Positions 44,555-52,957 are shown, numbered from the stretch's first letter. The stretch is DNA of 64,000 bases from Kutzneria sp. 744 (GCF_000568255.1 NZ_KK037166.1:9416119-9480118); one strand, 5' to 3'. Notes: generated from the letters alone by a model not told the origin. Numbers and translations are program-made.

Positions 44555-45202
44555 ATGAGTGACGAACCCCTTGCCGACGTGCGCGACATGTACATGGCGC
44601 ACACCATGTTCCGCCGGGAGATCGGCCTGGCCGCCGGCCTGATCCGCGGCGTCGCCGACGGCGATGTCGAGCGGGCGGCGATCGTCGCCGACCATCTGCG
44701 GATCGTCGACAACGGCCTGCACCACCATCACACCGCCGAGGACCGGCACCTGTGGCACCGCCTTGTCGAGCGGGCGGGGGAGCAGGCGGTGTCGGTCGTG
44801 CAGGTGATGGAGGACCAGCACGGGGCGATCGACAAGCTCCTGGACGAGGTGCGAGGCGGCCTCGCCCAGTGGCGGGCCAGCGCGGACGCGGCGCAGGGCG
44901 CGGCCTTGGCCGCCACGGCCACGGACCTGTACGAGCGCCTCGTCGAGCACCTCGCCACCGAGGAAGCCCGGGCGCTGCCGCTGATCGAGCGGCACATCAC
45001 CGCCGCCGAGTGGGGCCAGATGATCGCCGACGGCGCGGGCGACGCCGTGCCGGAGCAGATCCCGCTGATCTTCGGCATGATGGCCTACGAGGCCGACCCC
45101 GACACCGTGCGGGACATCATCGCCCAGATGCCACCCGAGGGTCAGCGGCGTGATCGGCGGCCTGGCTGTTCTGTCCCTATTAGCGGATTGCGTCGTGAAT
45201 AG
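44555..45202 (+). CDS. hemerythrin/HHE-domain protein
   Basis: 215 residues. The four-helix HHE domain shows metal-ligand histidines: H16 in MYMAHTMFRRE, HHHHTAEDRHLW near 55, EDQHGAIDKLL near 87 and VEHLATEEARALPLIERHI near 128. Acidic partners lie nearby. Binds a di-iron centre and may sense or bind O2, NO or related species. The last 20 residues (QRRDRRPGCSVPISGLRRE) look unlike the rest and run into the AT-rich island, so the C-terminus may have been replaced. Confidence 0.85.
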   Translation: MSDEPLADVRDMYMAHTMFRREIGLAAGLIRGVADGDVERAAIVADHLRIVDNGLHHHHTAEDRHLWHRLVERAGEQAVSVVQVMEDQHGAIDKLLDEVRGGLAQWRASADAAQGAALAATATDLYERLVEHLATEEARALPLIERHITAAEWGQMIADGAGDAVPEQIPLIFGMMAYEADPDTVRDIIAQMPPEGQRRDRRPGCSVPISGLRRE

Positions 45203-45514
45203 CCCGACTTCGGTAGGCCCGTTTTCGGTGGGAGATGAAACCCTAGACTGCGTCAACATACTCCTAGCGGTCCGGGTGTAGTCGTAAAGAGTTCGCCAGA
45301 AATGGTGGTATTTACGCACGACCCTCTATCCGCTTATGGAAGCATCAGTACTCTCTGCGATCGCTACTCAGAGTTACAATGCCCATACGACCGCTTTAAA
45401 CGACCGTCCGGAACCTCTTAGTCGGGTGTCTTACCTCATACATCTCTAATGTCGGTTCGTACCAAAAAGGAAACCGAAGACTACTTCGCGGGGCCGGCGT
45501 TCTTTTCGGCCAAA
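45203..45514. other. AT-rich intergenic island, no gene seen
   Basis: About 310 bases at roughly half G+C with many short A/T words (TTTAAACG, AAAAAGGAAACC), in contrast to flanks near 70%. No ribosome binding site with an open frame, no tRNA or clear hairpin. It may be foreign DNA or a long regulatory leader of the marR gene. Confidence 0.5.
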
Positions 45515-45539
45515 GTAGTTGATGGAGTCCATCAACTAC
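45515..45539. promoter_or_regulatory. perfect 25-base palindrome, MarR-type operator
   Basis: GTAGTTGATGGA and its exact reverse complement flank a single G, ending 16 bases before the MarR start. TTGATG/CATCAA half-sites are typical of MarR operators, so autorepression is likely. Confidence 0.75.
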
Positions 45540-45555
45540 CTCTACAGTAGGCGGC

Positions 45556-46029
45556 ATGGTGAACCGGGAGGACGTGGCGGGACTGGTCGCAGCCCTGTTC
45601 ACGGTCAACAACGGCATGACCCGGGCGATGAAGCAGCGCCCCAAGGCTGGTGAGCTGCGGCTGCTCCAAGCCGTGGCCCTGCACGAGGGCAGCAGGCCGT
45701 CCGAGCTGGCCGAGGCCATGGGCGTGGACCGCTCGCTGGTCACGCGGCAACTGCGCGATCTGGAGGACGAGGGCAAGGTGGCGGTCCGGCCGGATCCCAG
45801 CGACGGCCGGGCGTTCGTCGCCGAGCTCACCGAACAGGGCCGGCAGCAGATCGCCGAGCTGACCGAGTTCGGCATGCGTCGCTACGAGAGCTTCCTCGAA
45901 GGCTGGGAGGCGGACGAGGTCCACGAGCTCACCCGCCTGCTGTGGAAGTTCGAGCAGAGCAAGGCCGCCGTGATCGAGCGCGAGCAGCAGGAACAGCAGC
46001 GGCCCGAACGCGGCCGCCGTCAACGTTGA
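45556..46029 (+). CDS. MarR-family transcriptional regulator
   Basis: 157 residues. Winged HTH at 45-110: ELRLLQAVALHEGSRPSELAEAMGVDRSLVTRQLRDLEDEGKVAVRPDPSDGRAFVAELTEQG, with the DPSDGR wing typical of MarR. The C-terminal helix is long and ends in a Glu/Gln/Arg run. The palindrome just upstream is the probable binding site. The VC0807-like membrane gene begins 14 bases after its stop and is probably co-regulated. Confidence 0.92.
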   Translation: MVNREDVAGLVAALFTVNNGMTRAMKQRPKAGELRLLQAVALHEGSRPSELAEAMGVDRSLVTRQLRDLEDEGKVAVRPDPSDGRAFVAELTEQGRQQIAELTEFGMRRYESFLEGWEADEVHELTRLLWKFEQSKAAVIEREQQEQQRPERGRRQR

Positions 46030-46043
46030 GGGGGAGCTTTTCC

Positions 46044-46871
46044 ATGAACACGGCCAAAGTACGGGTATTGCTCATCGCGCTGCTCGACATGGCGCTGGAC
46101 ATCGTCGTCCCGATCGTGGTCTACCTCGTCCTGCAGCCGCTCGGCGTGCCGGCGGTCCTGTCGCTGGCCGCCGGCGGCATCCTGATCGCCGGCAAGGCGG
46201 CGTTCGGCAAGCTCACCGACACCGGCGATCGTGACACCGCACTGCTGCTGACCTGCACGGTTGTCTCGTTGGCGGCCATGTTCGGCCTGTACGCCGCCGG
46301 CGTCCCGGCCCCGATCGCCCTGGTCTGCGGCGTAGTGCTCCAGGCCGTCGGCACGGCGGTGTCGATCATCCGCCGCCGCAAGCTGGACGGCTTCGCCCTG
46401 CTGGTGCTGATCGAGCTGGCCCTCGGCATCGCGCTCAGCTTCGTCAGCAGCGGCGACCCGCGCTTCCTGGTCGCCCGCCCGGCGTTCTACACCTTCGTCG
46501 CCGCGGCCTACGTGTTCGTGACCGTCTTCCGCGGCAAGGCTTTCATGTTCGTCGTCAGCCGGCCCATGGCCGTGGCCGGCGACCCTCGACGCGACGTGGC
46601 GTACGACAGGGCGTGGGCCAACTCCGCCGAATTCCGCCGCCTGGAACGGATCGGCACCGCCGCCTTCGGCCTGATCCTGCTGGCCGAGTCGGTGCTGCGG
46701 GTCGTGCTGGCCTTCCAGTTCGGCGCGGACGAGGTGGTGGCCTCCAGCCTCGTCTCCCAGCTGCCGGTGATCGGCCTGTTCGTGCTGTTCATCCTGGGCT
46801 TCAAGGTGATCCTCGTGCCCCGGCTGACCAAGCTGGTCGAGGCCGAGATGCCGGCCGAGAAGGCCGCCTAG
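46044..46871 (+). CDS. VC0807-family integral membrane protein
   Basis: 275 residues from ATG 46044 after GAGGGGGAG. Some eight hydrophobic helices. The N-terminal LDMALDIVVPIVVYLVLQPLGV and central KLDGFALLVLIELALGI...ARPAFYTFVAAAYVFVTV fit the VC0807 family of uncharacterised membrane proteins, distantly related to intracellular septation protein A. Transported substrate, if any, is unknown. In an operon with the MarR gene. Confidence 0.75.
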   Translation: MNTAKVRVLLIALLDMALDIVVPIVVYLVLQPLGVPAVLSLAAGGILIAGKAAFGKLTDTGDRDTALLLTCTVVSLAAMFGLYAAGVPAPIALVCGVVLQAVGTAVSIIRRRKLDGFALLVLIELALGIALSFVSSGDPRFLVARPAFYTFVAAAYVFVTVFRGKAFMFVVSRPMAVAGDPRRDVAYDRAWANSAEFRRLERIGTAAFGLILLAESVLRVVLAFQFGADEVVASSLVSQLPVIGLFVLFILGFKVILVPRLTKLVEAEMPAEKAA

Positions 46872-46876
46872 TTCTT

Positions 46877-46930
46877 CCCACATGTGGCGCACATGTGGCG
46901 CTGGAAGTCGAATGTGGCGCACATGTGGGG
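46877..46930. terminator. CACATGTGGCGC palindrome cluster between convergent genes
   Basis: Three copies of the ACATGTGG core form a long imperfect inverted repeat (46877-46897 with 46911-46930). Same motif family as at 7249, again between two converging 3' ends, implying terminator-like function. Confidence 0.55.
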
Positions 46931-46950
46931 TCAGGTCCGGTCAGGACCGG

Positions 46951-47448
46951 TCAGGCCCACTGGGGGCCCATGCCGGGGTCCTCCTCGAAGACCAGCCAGG
47001 TCCGCGTGCCGCGCACGCCCTTGATGCTCTGGATCTTCTCCAGCACCAGTTCGCGCAGCGCCACGTTGTCGGGGGCGTGCACCAGGGCCAGCACGTCGAA
47101 GTCGCCACCGACCAGGGCGAGATGCTCGATGTAGCGGATGCCGCGCAGCGCCTTGGCCACCGAGCGCCAGGTGTTCTGCTCGATGGTCAGCAGCACGTAG
47201 GCGCTGGTGCCGAGGCCGGCGCGGCGCGGCGAGATCTCGGCACTGAAGCCGGTGATCACCTGGTCGGCCAGCAGGCGGTCCAACCGCGCGTAGGCGCTCG
47301 TGCGCGAGATGTGCACCCGCTCGGCCAGGGTCCTGATCGACATCCGGCCGTCCCGGCGCAGCTCGGCCAGTATCGCGCGGTCCACGTCGTCGAGCTCGGC
47401 GGCCGAACGTCCGGCCGGCCCGGTTGTGACGTCGGTCTCGATGGGCAA
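46951..47448 (-). CDS. bkdR: AsnC/Lrp-family regulator of the branched-chain dehydrogenase genes (BkdR-like)
   Basis: About 165 residues from TTG 47448, 5 bases after GGAGG; an ATG further upstream (47541) would add about 30 non-family residues. HTH DRAILAELRRDGRMSIRTLAERVHISRTSAYARLDRLLADQVI, then the RAM domain (VLLTIEQNTWRSVAKALRGIRYIEHLALVGGDFDVLALVHAPDN). Divergent from the E1alpha/E1beta/E2 operon; Lrp-type BkdR controls such operons in Streptomyces and Pseudomonas. The symbol rests on this context. Confidence 0.8.
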   Translation of the reverse strand: MPIETDVTTGPAGRSAAELDDVDRAILAELRRDGRMSIRTLAERVHISRTSAYARLDRLLADQVITGFSAEISPRRAGLGTSAYVLLTIEQNTWRSVAKALRGIRYIEHLALVGGDFDVLALVHAPDNVALRELVLEKIQSIKGVRGTRTWLVFEEDPGMGPQWA

Positions 47449-47470
47449 ATTGCCCTCCAAACGGCCTTCC

Positions 47471-47498
47471 GGCGGAAATCTGTCTCGGATCTTCCGCC
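47471..47498. promoter_or_regulatory. inverted repeat in the bkdR-E1alpha divergent region, possible BkdR site
   Basis: GGCGGAA (47471-47477) and TTCCGCC (47492-47498) are exact inverted repeats with a 14-base spacer, centred between the two divergent starts. Confidence 0.4.
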
Positions 47499-47564
47499 AG
47501 TGTCGGACAAGGAGCTCAGAATGTCGAGAAAGCGCCTGCAAACGTCTGCCGAAGGAGGACCCCG

Positions 47565-48656
47565 GTGTCCGACCACCTCGCCACCGATCTGCTGCCCTCG
47601 GCCACCCCCGTCCGCTACCTCGCCGAAGACGGCACCCCCGTCGACGGACCCGCCGGCTACACCCAGCCGAGCGTCGAGGAGCTGAAGGACGCGCACCGCC
47701 GGATGGTGGTGGGCCGCCGCTTCGACGCCCAGTCGACCGCCCTGACCAAGCAGGGCCGGCTGGCGGTCTACCCGTCCAGCCGCGGCCAGGAGGCGTGCCA
47801 GATCGCCGCCGCCATGGTGCTGCGCGAGGACGACTGGCTGTTCCCGACCTACCGCGACAGCATGGCCATGGTCTCCCGGGGTATGGACCCGGTCGAGGTG
47901 CTGACGCTGCTCCGCGGTGACGCGCACTGCGGGTACGACCCCAATGCGGCCCGGGTCGCCCCGCAGTGCACCCCCCTTTCCACGCAGACGCTGCACGCCA
48001 CCGGGCTGGCGTACGCGATGCGGCGCAAGGGAACCGACAGTGCGGTGCTGGCGCTGATCGGCGACGGCGCGACCAGCGAGGGTGACTTCCACGAGGCGCT
48101 GAACTTCGCCGCCGTGTTCGAGGCGCCGGTGGTTTTCCTGGTGCAGAACAACAAGTACGCGATCTCCGTGCCGCTGGACAAGCAGAGCGCGGCGCCCTCC
48201 CTGGCCTACAAGGGAGTCGGCTACGGCGTGCGCTCCGAGCAGGTCGACGGCAACGACCCCGTCGCCATGCTGGCCGTGTTGCACAAGGCTTTCGAGCACG
48301 CCCGCGCCGGCCGGCCGTTCCTGATCGAGGCCCACACCTACCGCATCGAGGCGCACACCAACGCCGACGACGCCACCCGCTACCGTGACAGCGCCGAGGT
48401 CGACCGCTGGCTGGACGCGGATCCGTTGGCGCGGCTGGAGAAGCACCTGCGCAACCTGGGCGTCCTGTCCGATGAGGACGTTGCGCAGGCGCAGGCCGAG
48501 GGCGAGCGGCTGGCCGCCGACCTGCGCAGCCGGATGAACGCCGAGCCGCACCTCGACCCGATGACGCTGTTCGACCACGTGTACGCCCGGCCGACCACGC
48601 AGCTCGTCGAGCAGCGTGACCTGCTGGCCGCCGAGCTCAAGGCCCAGGAGGGCTGA
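47565..48656 (+). CDS. bkdA: branched-chain 2-oxoacid dehydrogenase E1 component, alpha subunit
   Basis: 363 residues from GTG 47565 with GAAGGAGGA upstream. Thiamine-diphosphate motif from GDGATSEGDFHEALNFA to FLVQNN near 165-200, and the E1alpha hallmark RRMVVGRRFDAQSTALTKQGRL. With the beta subunit it decarboxylates branched-chain 2-oxoacids (from Val, Leu, Ile) and reductively acylates the E2 lipoyl group. A pyruvate or acetoin role is possible, but the divergent Lrp regulator favours branched-chain acids. TGATG overlap with E1beta. Confidence 0.88.
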   Translation: MSDHLATDLLPSATPVRYLAEDGTPVDGPAGYTQPSVEELKDAHRRMVVGRRFDAQSTALTKQGRLAVYPSSRGQEACQIAAAMVLREDDWLFPTYRDSMAMVSRGMDPVEVLTLLRGDAHCGYDPNAARVAPQCTPLSTQTLHATGLAYAMRRKGTDSAVLALIGDGATSEGDFHEALNFAAVFEAPVVFLVQNNKYAISVPLDKQSAAPSLAYKGVGYGVRSEQVDGNDPVAMLAVLHKAFEHARAGRPFLIEAHTYRIEAHTNADDATRYRDSAEVDRWLDADPLARLEKHLRNLGVLSDEDVAQAQAEGERLAADLRSRMNAEPHLDPMTLFDHVYARPTTQLVEQRDLLAAELKAQEG

Positions 48657-49669
48657 TGGCCGCCACCACCATGGCGCAGGCGCTCAACCGCGCCCTGCGC
48701 GACGCCATGACGGCCGACGAGCGCGTGCTCGTCTTCGGCGAGGACGTCGGCCAGCTCGGCGGCGTCTTCCGCATCACCGACGGCCTGACCAGGGACTTCG
48801 GCGAGCAACGCTGCTTCGACACGCCGCTGGCCGAGGCCGGCATCGTCGGCTTCGCGCTGGGCATGGCCATGGGCGGCTTCAAGCCGGTCGTGGAGATGCA
48901 GTTCGACGCCTTCGCCTACCCGGCCTTCGAGCAGATCACCTCGCACGTGGCGAAGATGCGCAACCGGACCCGCGGGCACCTGTCGGTGCCGATGGTCATC
49001 CGGGTGCCCTACGCCGGCGGCATCGGTGGCGTGGAGCACCACTGTGACTCCAGCGAGGCGTACTACGTGCACACGCCGGGCCTCAAGGTGGTGTCGCCGG
49101 CGACCGTCGACGACGCGTACACGTTGCTGCGCGAGGCGATCGACGACCCGGACCCCGTGATCTTCATGGAGCCGAAGAAGCTCTACTGGTCCAAAGAGGA
49201 CATCGAGCTCCGGCACATCGACGAGCCGCTCGGGCACGCCGCGATCCGCCGGCACGGCAAGGACGCCACGCTCATCGCCTACGGGCCGTCGGTGCCGGTC
49301 GCGTTGCAGGCGGCCGAAGCCGCGGCCGAGGAGGGCGTGGACCTAGAGGTGGTCGACCTGCGCTCGCTGGTGCCGTTCGACGACGACACCGTGATGCGGT
49401 CGGTGCGTCGGACCGGGCGTTGCGTCGTCGTGCAGGAGGCTTCGGGTTTTGCCGGCTTCGGCGCGGAGATCGTCGCCCGGATCCAGGAGCGCTGCTTCCA
49501 TTCGTTGGCAGCGCCGGTGATCCGCGTGTCCGGCTTCGACATTCCTTACCCGCCGCCCATGTTGGAGCACTCGCACCTGCCCAGCGTCGACCGCGTGCTG
49601 GACGCCGTGGACCGGTTGCAGTTCACCGACGAGCCCGACCATCGGTATCTCACGGGGGCTCACTCATGA
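48656..49669 (+). CDS. bkdB: branched-chain 2-oxoacid dehydrogenase E1 component, beta subunit
   Basis: 337 residues. Typical transketolase-like beta chain: MAQALNRALRDAMTADERVLVFGEDVGQLGGVFRITDGL at the start and GFALGMAMGGFKPVVEMQF. The IRVPYAGGIGGVEHHCDSSEAYYVHTPGLKVV segment and the C-terminal domain with DLRSLVPFDDDTVMRSVRRTGR also fit. Starts in the stop of E1alpha and overlaps E2 by ATGA, so the three are translationally coupled. Confidence 0.9.
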   Translation: MAATTMAQALNRALRDAMTADERVLVFGEDVGQLGGVFRITDGLTRDFGEQRCFDTPLAEAGIVGFALGMAMGGFKPVVEMQFDAFAYPAFEQITSHVAKMRNRTRGHLSVPMVIRVPYAGGIGGVEHHCDSSEAYYVHTPGLKVVSPATVDDAYTLLREAIDDPDPVIFMEPKKLYWSKEDIELRHIDEPLGHAAIRRHGKDATLIAYGPSVPVALQAAEAAAEEGVDLEVVDLRSLVPFDDDTVMRSVRRTGRCVVVQEASGFAGFGAEIVARIQERCFHSLAAPVIRVSGFDIPYPPPMLEHSHLPSVDRVLDAVDRLQFTDEPDHRYLTGAHS

Positions 49670-50853
49670 CGATGGAACAGCTGTTCCGGCTGCCCGACCT
49701 GGGGGAGGGGCTGACCGAGGCCGAGGTGCTGGGCTGGAAGGTCGCCGTCGGCGACACCGTGCACGTCGACCAGGTCGTGATCGAGGTCGAGACGGCCAAG
49801 GCCGCCGTCGAGGTGCCCGTGCCGTTCGAGGGCACCGTGCTCAAGCTGTTCGCCGAGGCCGGCGCCGTGGTGTCGGTGGGGGAGCCGCTGATCGCCGTCG
49901 GCTCGGCCGCGGAGGCTTCCGAATCCGGCTCCGGCAATGTGCTGATCGGCTACGGCACCAAGGACGCACCCAGCACGCGCCGCCGCCGGGCCAAGGTCGC
50001 CACCGTGGCCAAGCCGGTCGAGCCGGCCGTCGCGCAGGCCCCCAAGGTGATCTCCCCGCTGGTGCGGAAACTGGCCCGGGACAACGGGATCGACATCGCG
50101 TCGATCACGCCCAGCGGCCCGGACGCCATCGTGCTGCGCAGCGACGTCGAGGCCGCCATCGCCAAGCCCGGCCCGGCCGTCGACGGCGAGCGCATCCCGC
50201 TCAAGGGCATGCGGCGGGCCATCGCCGACAAGCTCTCCCGCAGCCGCCGCGAGATTCCCGACGCCACCACCTGGGTCGACGTCGACGCCACCGAGCTCAT
50301 GGCCGCCCGCAAGGTGATCGGCGTCGGAGTGCTGGCCCTGATGGCCCGCATCTGCGTCGCCGGCCTGGCCCGGTACCCCGAGCTCAATTCCACTGTGGAC
50401 ACCGAGCGGCAGGAGATCGTCCGGCTGCGCTCGGTCAACCTGGGCTTCGCCGTCCAGTCCGACCGGGGCCTCGTCGTGCCCGTCGTGCGGGGCGCCGACC
50501 GCCTCACCACCGTGGAGCTGGCCGCCGAGCTCACCCGCCTCACCGAGCTCGCCCGCGCCGGTTCGCTGGCCGTCGAGGACATGACCGGCGGCACCTTCAC
50601 CCTCAACAACTACGGCGTTTTCGGCGTCGACGGCTCCACGCCCATCATCAACCACCCCGAGGCCGGTCTCCTGGGCGTCGGCCGCATCGTCGACAAGCCC
50701 TGGGTCGTCGACGGTCAGCTCGCCGTTCGCAAGGTCACCCAGCTCTCCTTCACCTTCGACCACCGCGTCTGCGACGGCGGCGTCGCCGGCGGTTTCCTCC
50801 GCCACGTAGCCGACTGCGTCGAAAACCCCCTCACCCTGCTGAAGGGCCTGTAG
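49666..50853 (+). CDS. bkdC: branched-chain 2-oxoacid dehydrogenase E2 component (dihydrolipoamide acyltransferase)
   Basis: 395 residues. One lipoyl domain with the target Lys45 in VETAKAAVEV, then a Ser/Gly/Arg-rich linker and the peripheral subunit-binding domain (VISPLVRKLARDNGIDIASITPSGPDAIVLRSDVEAAI). The acyltransferase domain ends with FTFDHRVCDGGVAGGF (catalytic His and Asp of HxxxDG). It transfers the acyl group to CoA and forms the complex core. E3 is not encoded nearby and is presumably shared. Short for an E2 but complete. Confidence 0.9.
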   Translation: MTMEQLFRLPDLGEGLTEAEVLGWKVAVGDTVHVDQVVIEVETAKAAVEVPVPFEGTVLKLFAEAGAVVSVGEPLIAVGSAAEASESGSGNVLIGYGTKDAPSTRRRRAKVATVAKPVEPAVAQAPKVISPLVRKLARDNGIDIASITPSGPDAIVLRSDVEAAIAKPGPAVDGERIPLKGMRRAIADKLSRSRREIPDATTWVDVDATELMAARKVIGVGVLALMARICVAGLARYPELNSTVDTERQEIVRLRSVNLGFAVQSDRGLVVPVVRGADRLTTVELAAELTRLTELARAGSLAVEDMTGGTFTLNNYGVFGVDGSTPIINHPEAGLLGVGRIVDKPWVVDGQLAVRKVTQLSFTFDHRVCDGGVAGGFLRHVADCVENPLTLLKGL

Positions 50854-50968
50854 GGGATCGCCACCGCCCTTACACGGCCGCGTGTCCGGCCAATGCCGGT
50901 TAACGTTTTGCCGGCCGCACCCGAACTAGGAGCGCGAGTATCGGTCGCGGGCGGGTTGTGGGGATGCT

Positions 50969-52156
50969 GTGAGACGTTGTGCAAGCCATCTGATCGTGTC
51001 GAGACGAAGCCCGAGCGGATTGGCGCGCGGCGTTTCGGTTGACTTGAGGAGCCCGGCGGTCGGCACGGTCGCGATGCTGGCGTTCGGGGTTCTCTTGCTG
51101 TCCGGCTGCTCCGGCGAGCGGGCACCGGAGGTGAGTCCACCGAGCACGCAGTTCACAAGTTTGAGCGCGGATGGTCGGACGCTGACGGGAATCGCTTTCG
51201 CCGGCTCAGCAGAGACCGGCCTCGATGTCTCAGGCCTGACCGTCGACTTCGGCTGCGTGCGGGAGAACAGTTTCGCCGGCACTGATGGCCCGTCCCGCCG
51301 GATCAGCCTGCTGCGCCTGGGATGTGCCGAGATCACTGCCGGCAGCTCGAGCCCCGAGGAGCGAACCGCTCAGGACAGCGCCAAGGCGGACCAGCTCGGC
51401 CACTGGGCGCCGGGTTTCCCGGTGTCCGCGCTGCGCTGGCTCGGCCAGAACTGGGACAAGGCGTTGGCCGTGCTAGGTTTTCCGCTGGTGGGCTGGATGC
51501 TCAAGATCCTCGCGCGGCGGAAACGTGAGCGGCGGGTACACATCGTGCTGGTGGGGCATTCCGCGGCGGGCAAGACGGGTTTGTGGGTGCGCTGGAAGAA
51601 CCGCACCACGCCTCGGCATGACCTGCCGCCGTCCACCGGCGCCAAGGAGACGCAGGTGGCTCCGTTCCTGCTTGGCCGGTTCACGATCCTACCCAAGATC
51701 ATCGACGCGGCCGGCGCCGAGCCCTGGCTCATGCGGGACTATCTGTACAGCACTCCGATGCGCGCCAAACGGGTGCTGATCGTCGTCGTCGCGCCGTGTC
51801 CGCTCGCGACGCCGACGACGCCCGACCCGGTCGACGCGGACTACGTCTCCCGGCAGGCCGGTTACCTGAACCTTCCACTGTCGGTGTTGGGTGGGGACAA
51901 CTTCGGAGTCCGGCCGCACTTGGTCATCCTGTTCGCCAGTAAGTTCGACCTGCTGTCAGCGACCGGACCGGGCGATGTGACGAGCACGCAGGCGGTGAAG
52001 CGGTACGAGCAGATTTTTGTCGACCACCGTCGGCTGCTGTCCGCGCAATGCAAGCGGGGCAACATTCCGTTCAAGTGGATCATCGGAAGCGCGAACTCCG
52101 ATTGGGGCACCGTCGAGATCAGGGACGCGATCGAGTCGATGGTGATGGCCAAATGA
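50969..52156 (+). CDS. membrane-anchored P-loop GTPase with lipoprotein-type signal, unknown system
   Basis: 395 residues from GTG 50969. The N-terminus has a lipobox-like VLLLSGC (Cys47). About 100 mostly polar residues follow, with CVRENSF and RLGCAEI, then one membrane helix (ALAVLGFPLVGWMLKIL, 165-181) and a cytoplasmic Ras/Arf-like GTPase. Its motifs are G1 GHSAAGKT at 196-203, G3 DAAG at 246-249, and G4-like SKFD at 324-327. The lipobox and the internal helix imply a protein crossing the membrane with the GTPase inside. I know of no named family. ATGA overlap with the next gene makes them a coupled pair. Confidence 0.75.
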   Translation: MRRCASHLIVSRRSPSGLARGVSVDLRSPAVGTVAMLAFGVLLLSGCSGERAPEVSPPSTQFTSLSADGRTLTGIAFAGSAETGLDVSGLTVDFGCVRENSFAGTDGPSRRISLLRLGCAEITAGSSSPEERTAQDSAKADQLGHWAPGFPVSALRWLGQNWDKALAVLGFPLVGWMLKILARRKRERRVHIVLVGHSAAGKTGLWVRWKNRTTPRHDLPPSTGAKETQVAPFLLGRFTILPKIIDAAGAEPWLMRDYLYSTPMRAKRVLIVVVAPCPLATPTTPDPVDADYVSRQAGYLNLPLSVLGGDNFGVRPHLVILFASKFDLLSATGPGDVTSTQAVKRYEQIFVDHRRLLSAQCKRGNIPFKWIIGSANSDWGTVEIRDAIESMVMAK

Positions 52157-52938
52157 GCGCCCGGCAGCGTGAGGACCGGGTCGGCACCTTCGCGTGGATC
52201 TTTGGGTTCGCAGGTAAGGCGCAGTTCGGGCTGGTCGCAGGGCAACCGTCCGTGCTCGCCGTGGCGGATCAGGAACAGTTGTACGGCATTGCTCGCGCCG
52301 TGTCCGACTCCTGCGTCGCCATCGCTGGTGTGGCCGGCATCGCCGACCGTCTTCGAGCATGGGACGTCGTCGCCGTCGGCCTGCCGGTCGACGTGGTCGA
52401 GAGGTTCTCCGAAAGAACGGGCATCTCGATCGTGCTGTGTTGCGGAGTGAGCCGTAGCCGGCGGTCGCGCCCTCGGCTCCTGGTGCAGGCCATGCTCGGG
52501 CTGCGGGAAACTGTGTGCGTGCTTTTCGGCGAGCGAAAAATTTCGAGTTCCTCGGCCTTCGAACGACTTGCCATGATGCTTCAAGACGACGTGGAGTTCG
52601 AATCCGGTCCGCTTGACGGAATGCTCGACAAGGCGGTTGCGGACCTCGCTCGACGGCTGGATCAGCTGGCACTGAGCCGAGTCAACCGATGGTGGCCGTT
52701 TTGGCGGCACGGGCCGGAAGTCGTGTTTCCGGATCATCCGGACAACGGCGTCGATTCGCTGGCCGGCCTGTGCCGTACATTGACTGACGGGCTGGCCTTC
52801 GACAAGCGTGCCCAGATCGGCTATTTCTTGCCGCTTACGCCGCCGTTTCCCGATGTGCCCCACGTCCAAGGCGTGCTGACGACGTATGAGCGAGCGGCCG
52901 ACGGTGTGTTCGTCTGCACTCGATGGCACCGCCGTTAG
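52153..52938 (+). CDS. unknown partner of the membrane GTPase
   Basis: 261 residues, starting inside the stop of the GTPase gene. Mixed alpha/beta with no signal or helix long enough for a membrane segment. Notable are VWVAG-like hydrophobic strands, WPFWRHGPEVVFPDHPDNG and a basic end CTRWHRR. No homologue recognised. Cotranslation suggests it forms a complex with or regulates the GTPase, for example as an effector or GAP. Ends in a bidirectional terminator. Confidence 0.65.
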   Translation: MSARQREDRVGTFAWIFGFAGKAQFGLVAGQPSVLAVADQEQLYGIARAVSDSCVAIAGVAGIADRLRAWDVVAVGLPVDVVERFSERTGISIVLCCGVSRSRRSRPRLLVQAMLGLRETVCVLFGERKISSSSAFERLAMMLQDDVEFESGPLDGMLDKAVADLARRLDQLALSRVNRWWPFWRHGPEVVFPDHPDNGVDSLAGLCRTLTDGLAFDKRAQIGYFLPLTPPFPDVPHVQGVLTTYERAADGVFVCTRWHRR

Positions 52939-52957
52939 CTACCGGACACGAGCAGAA

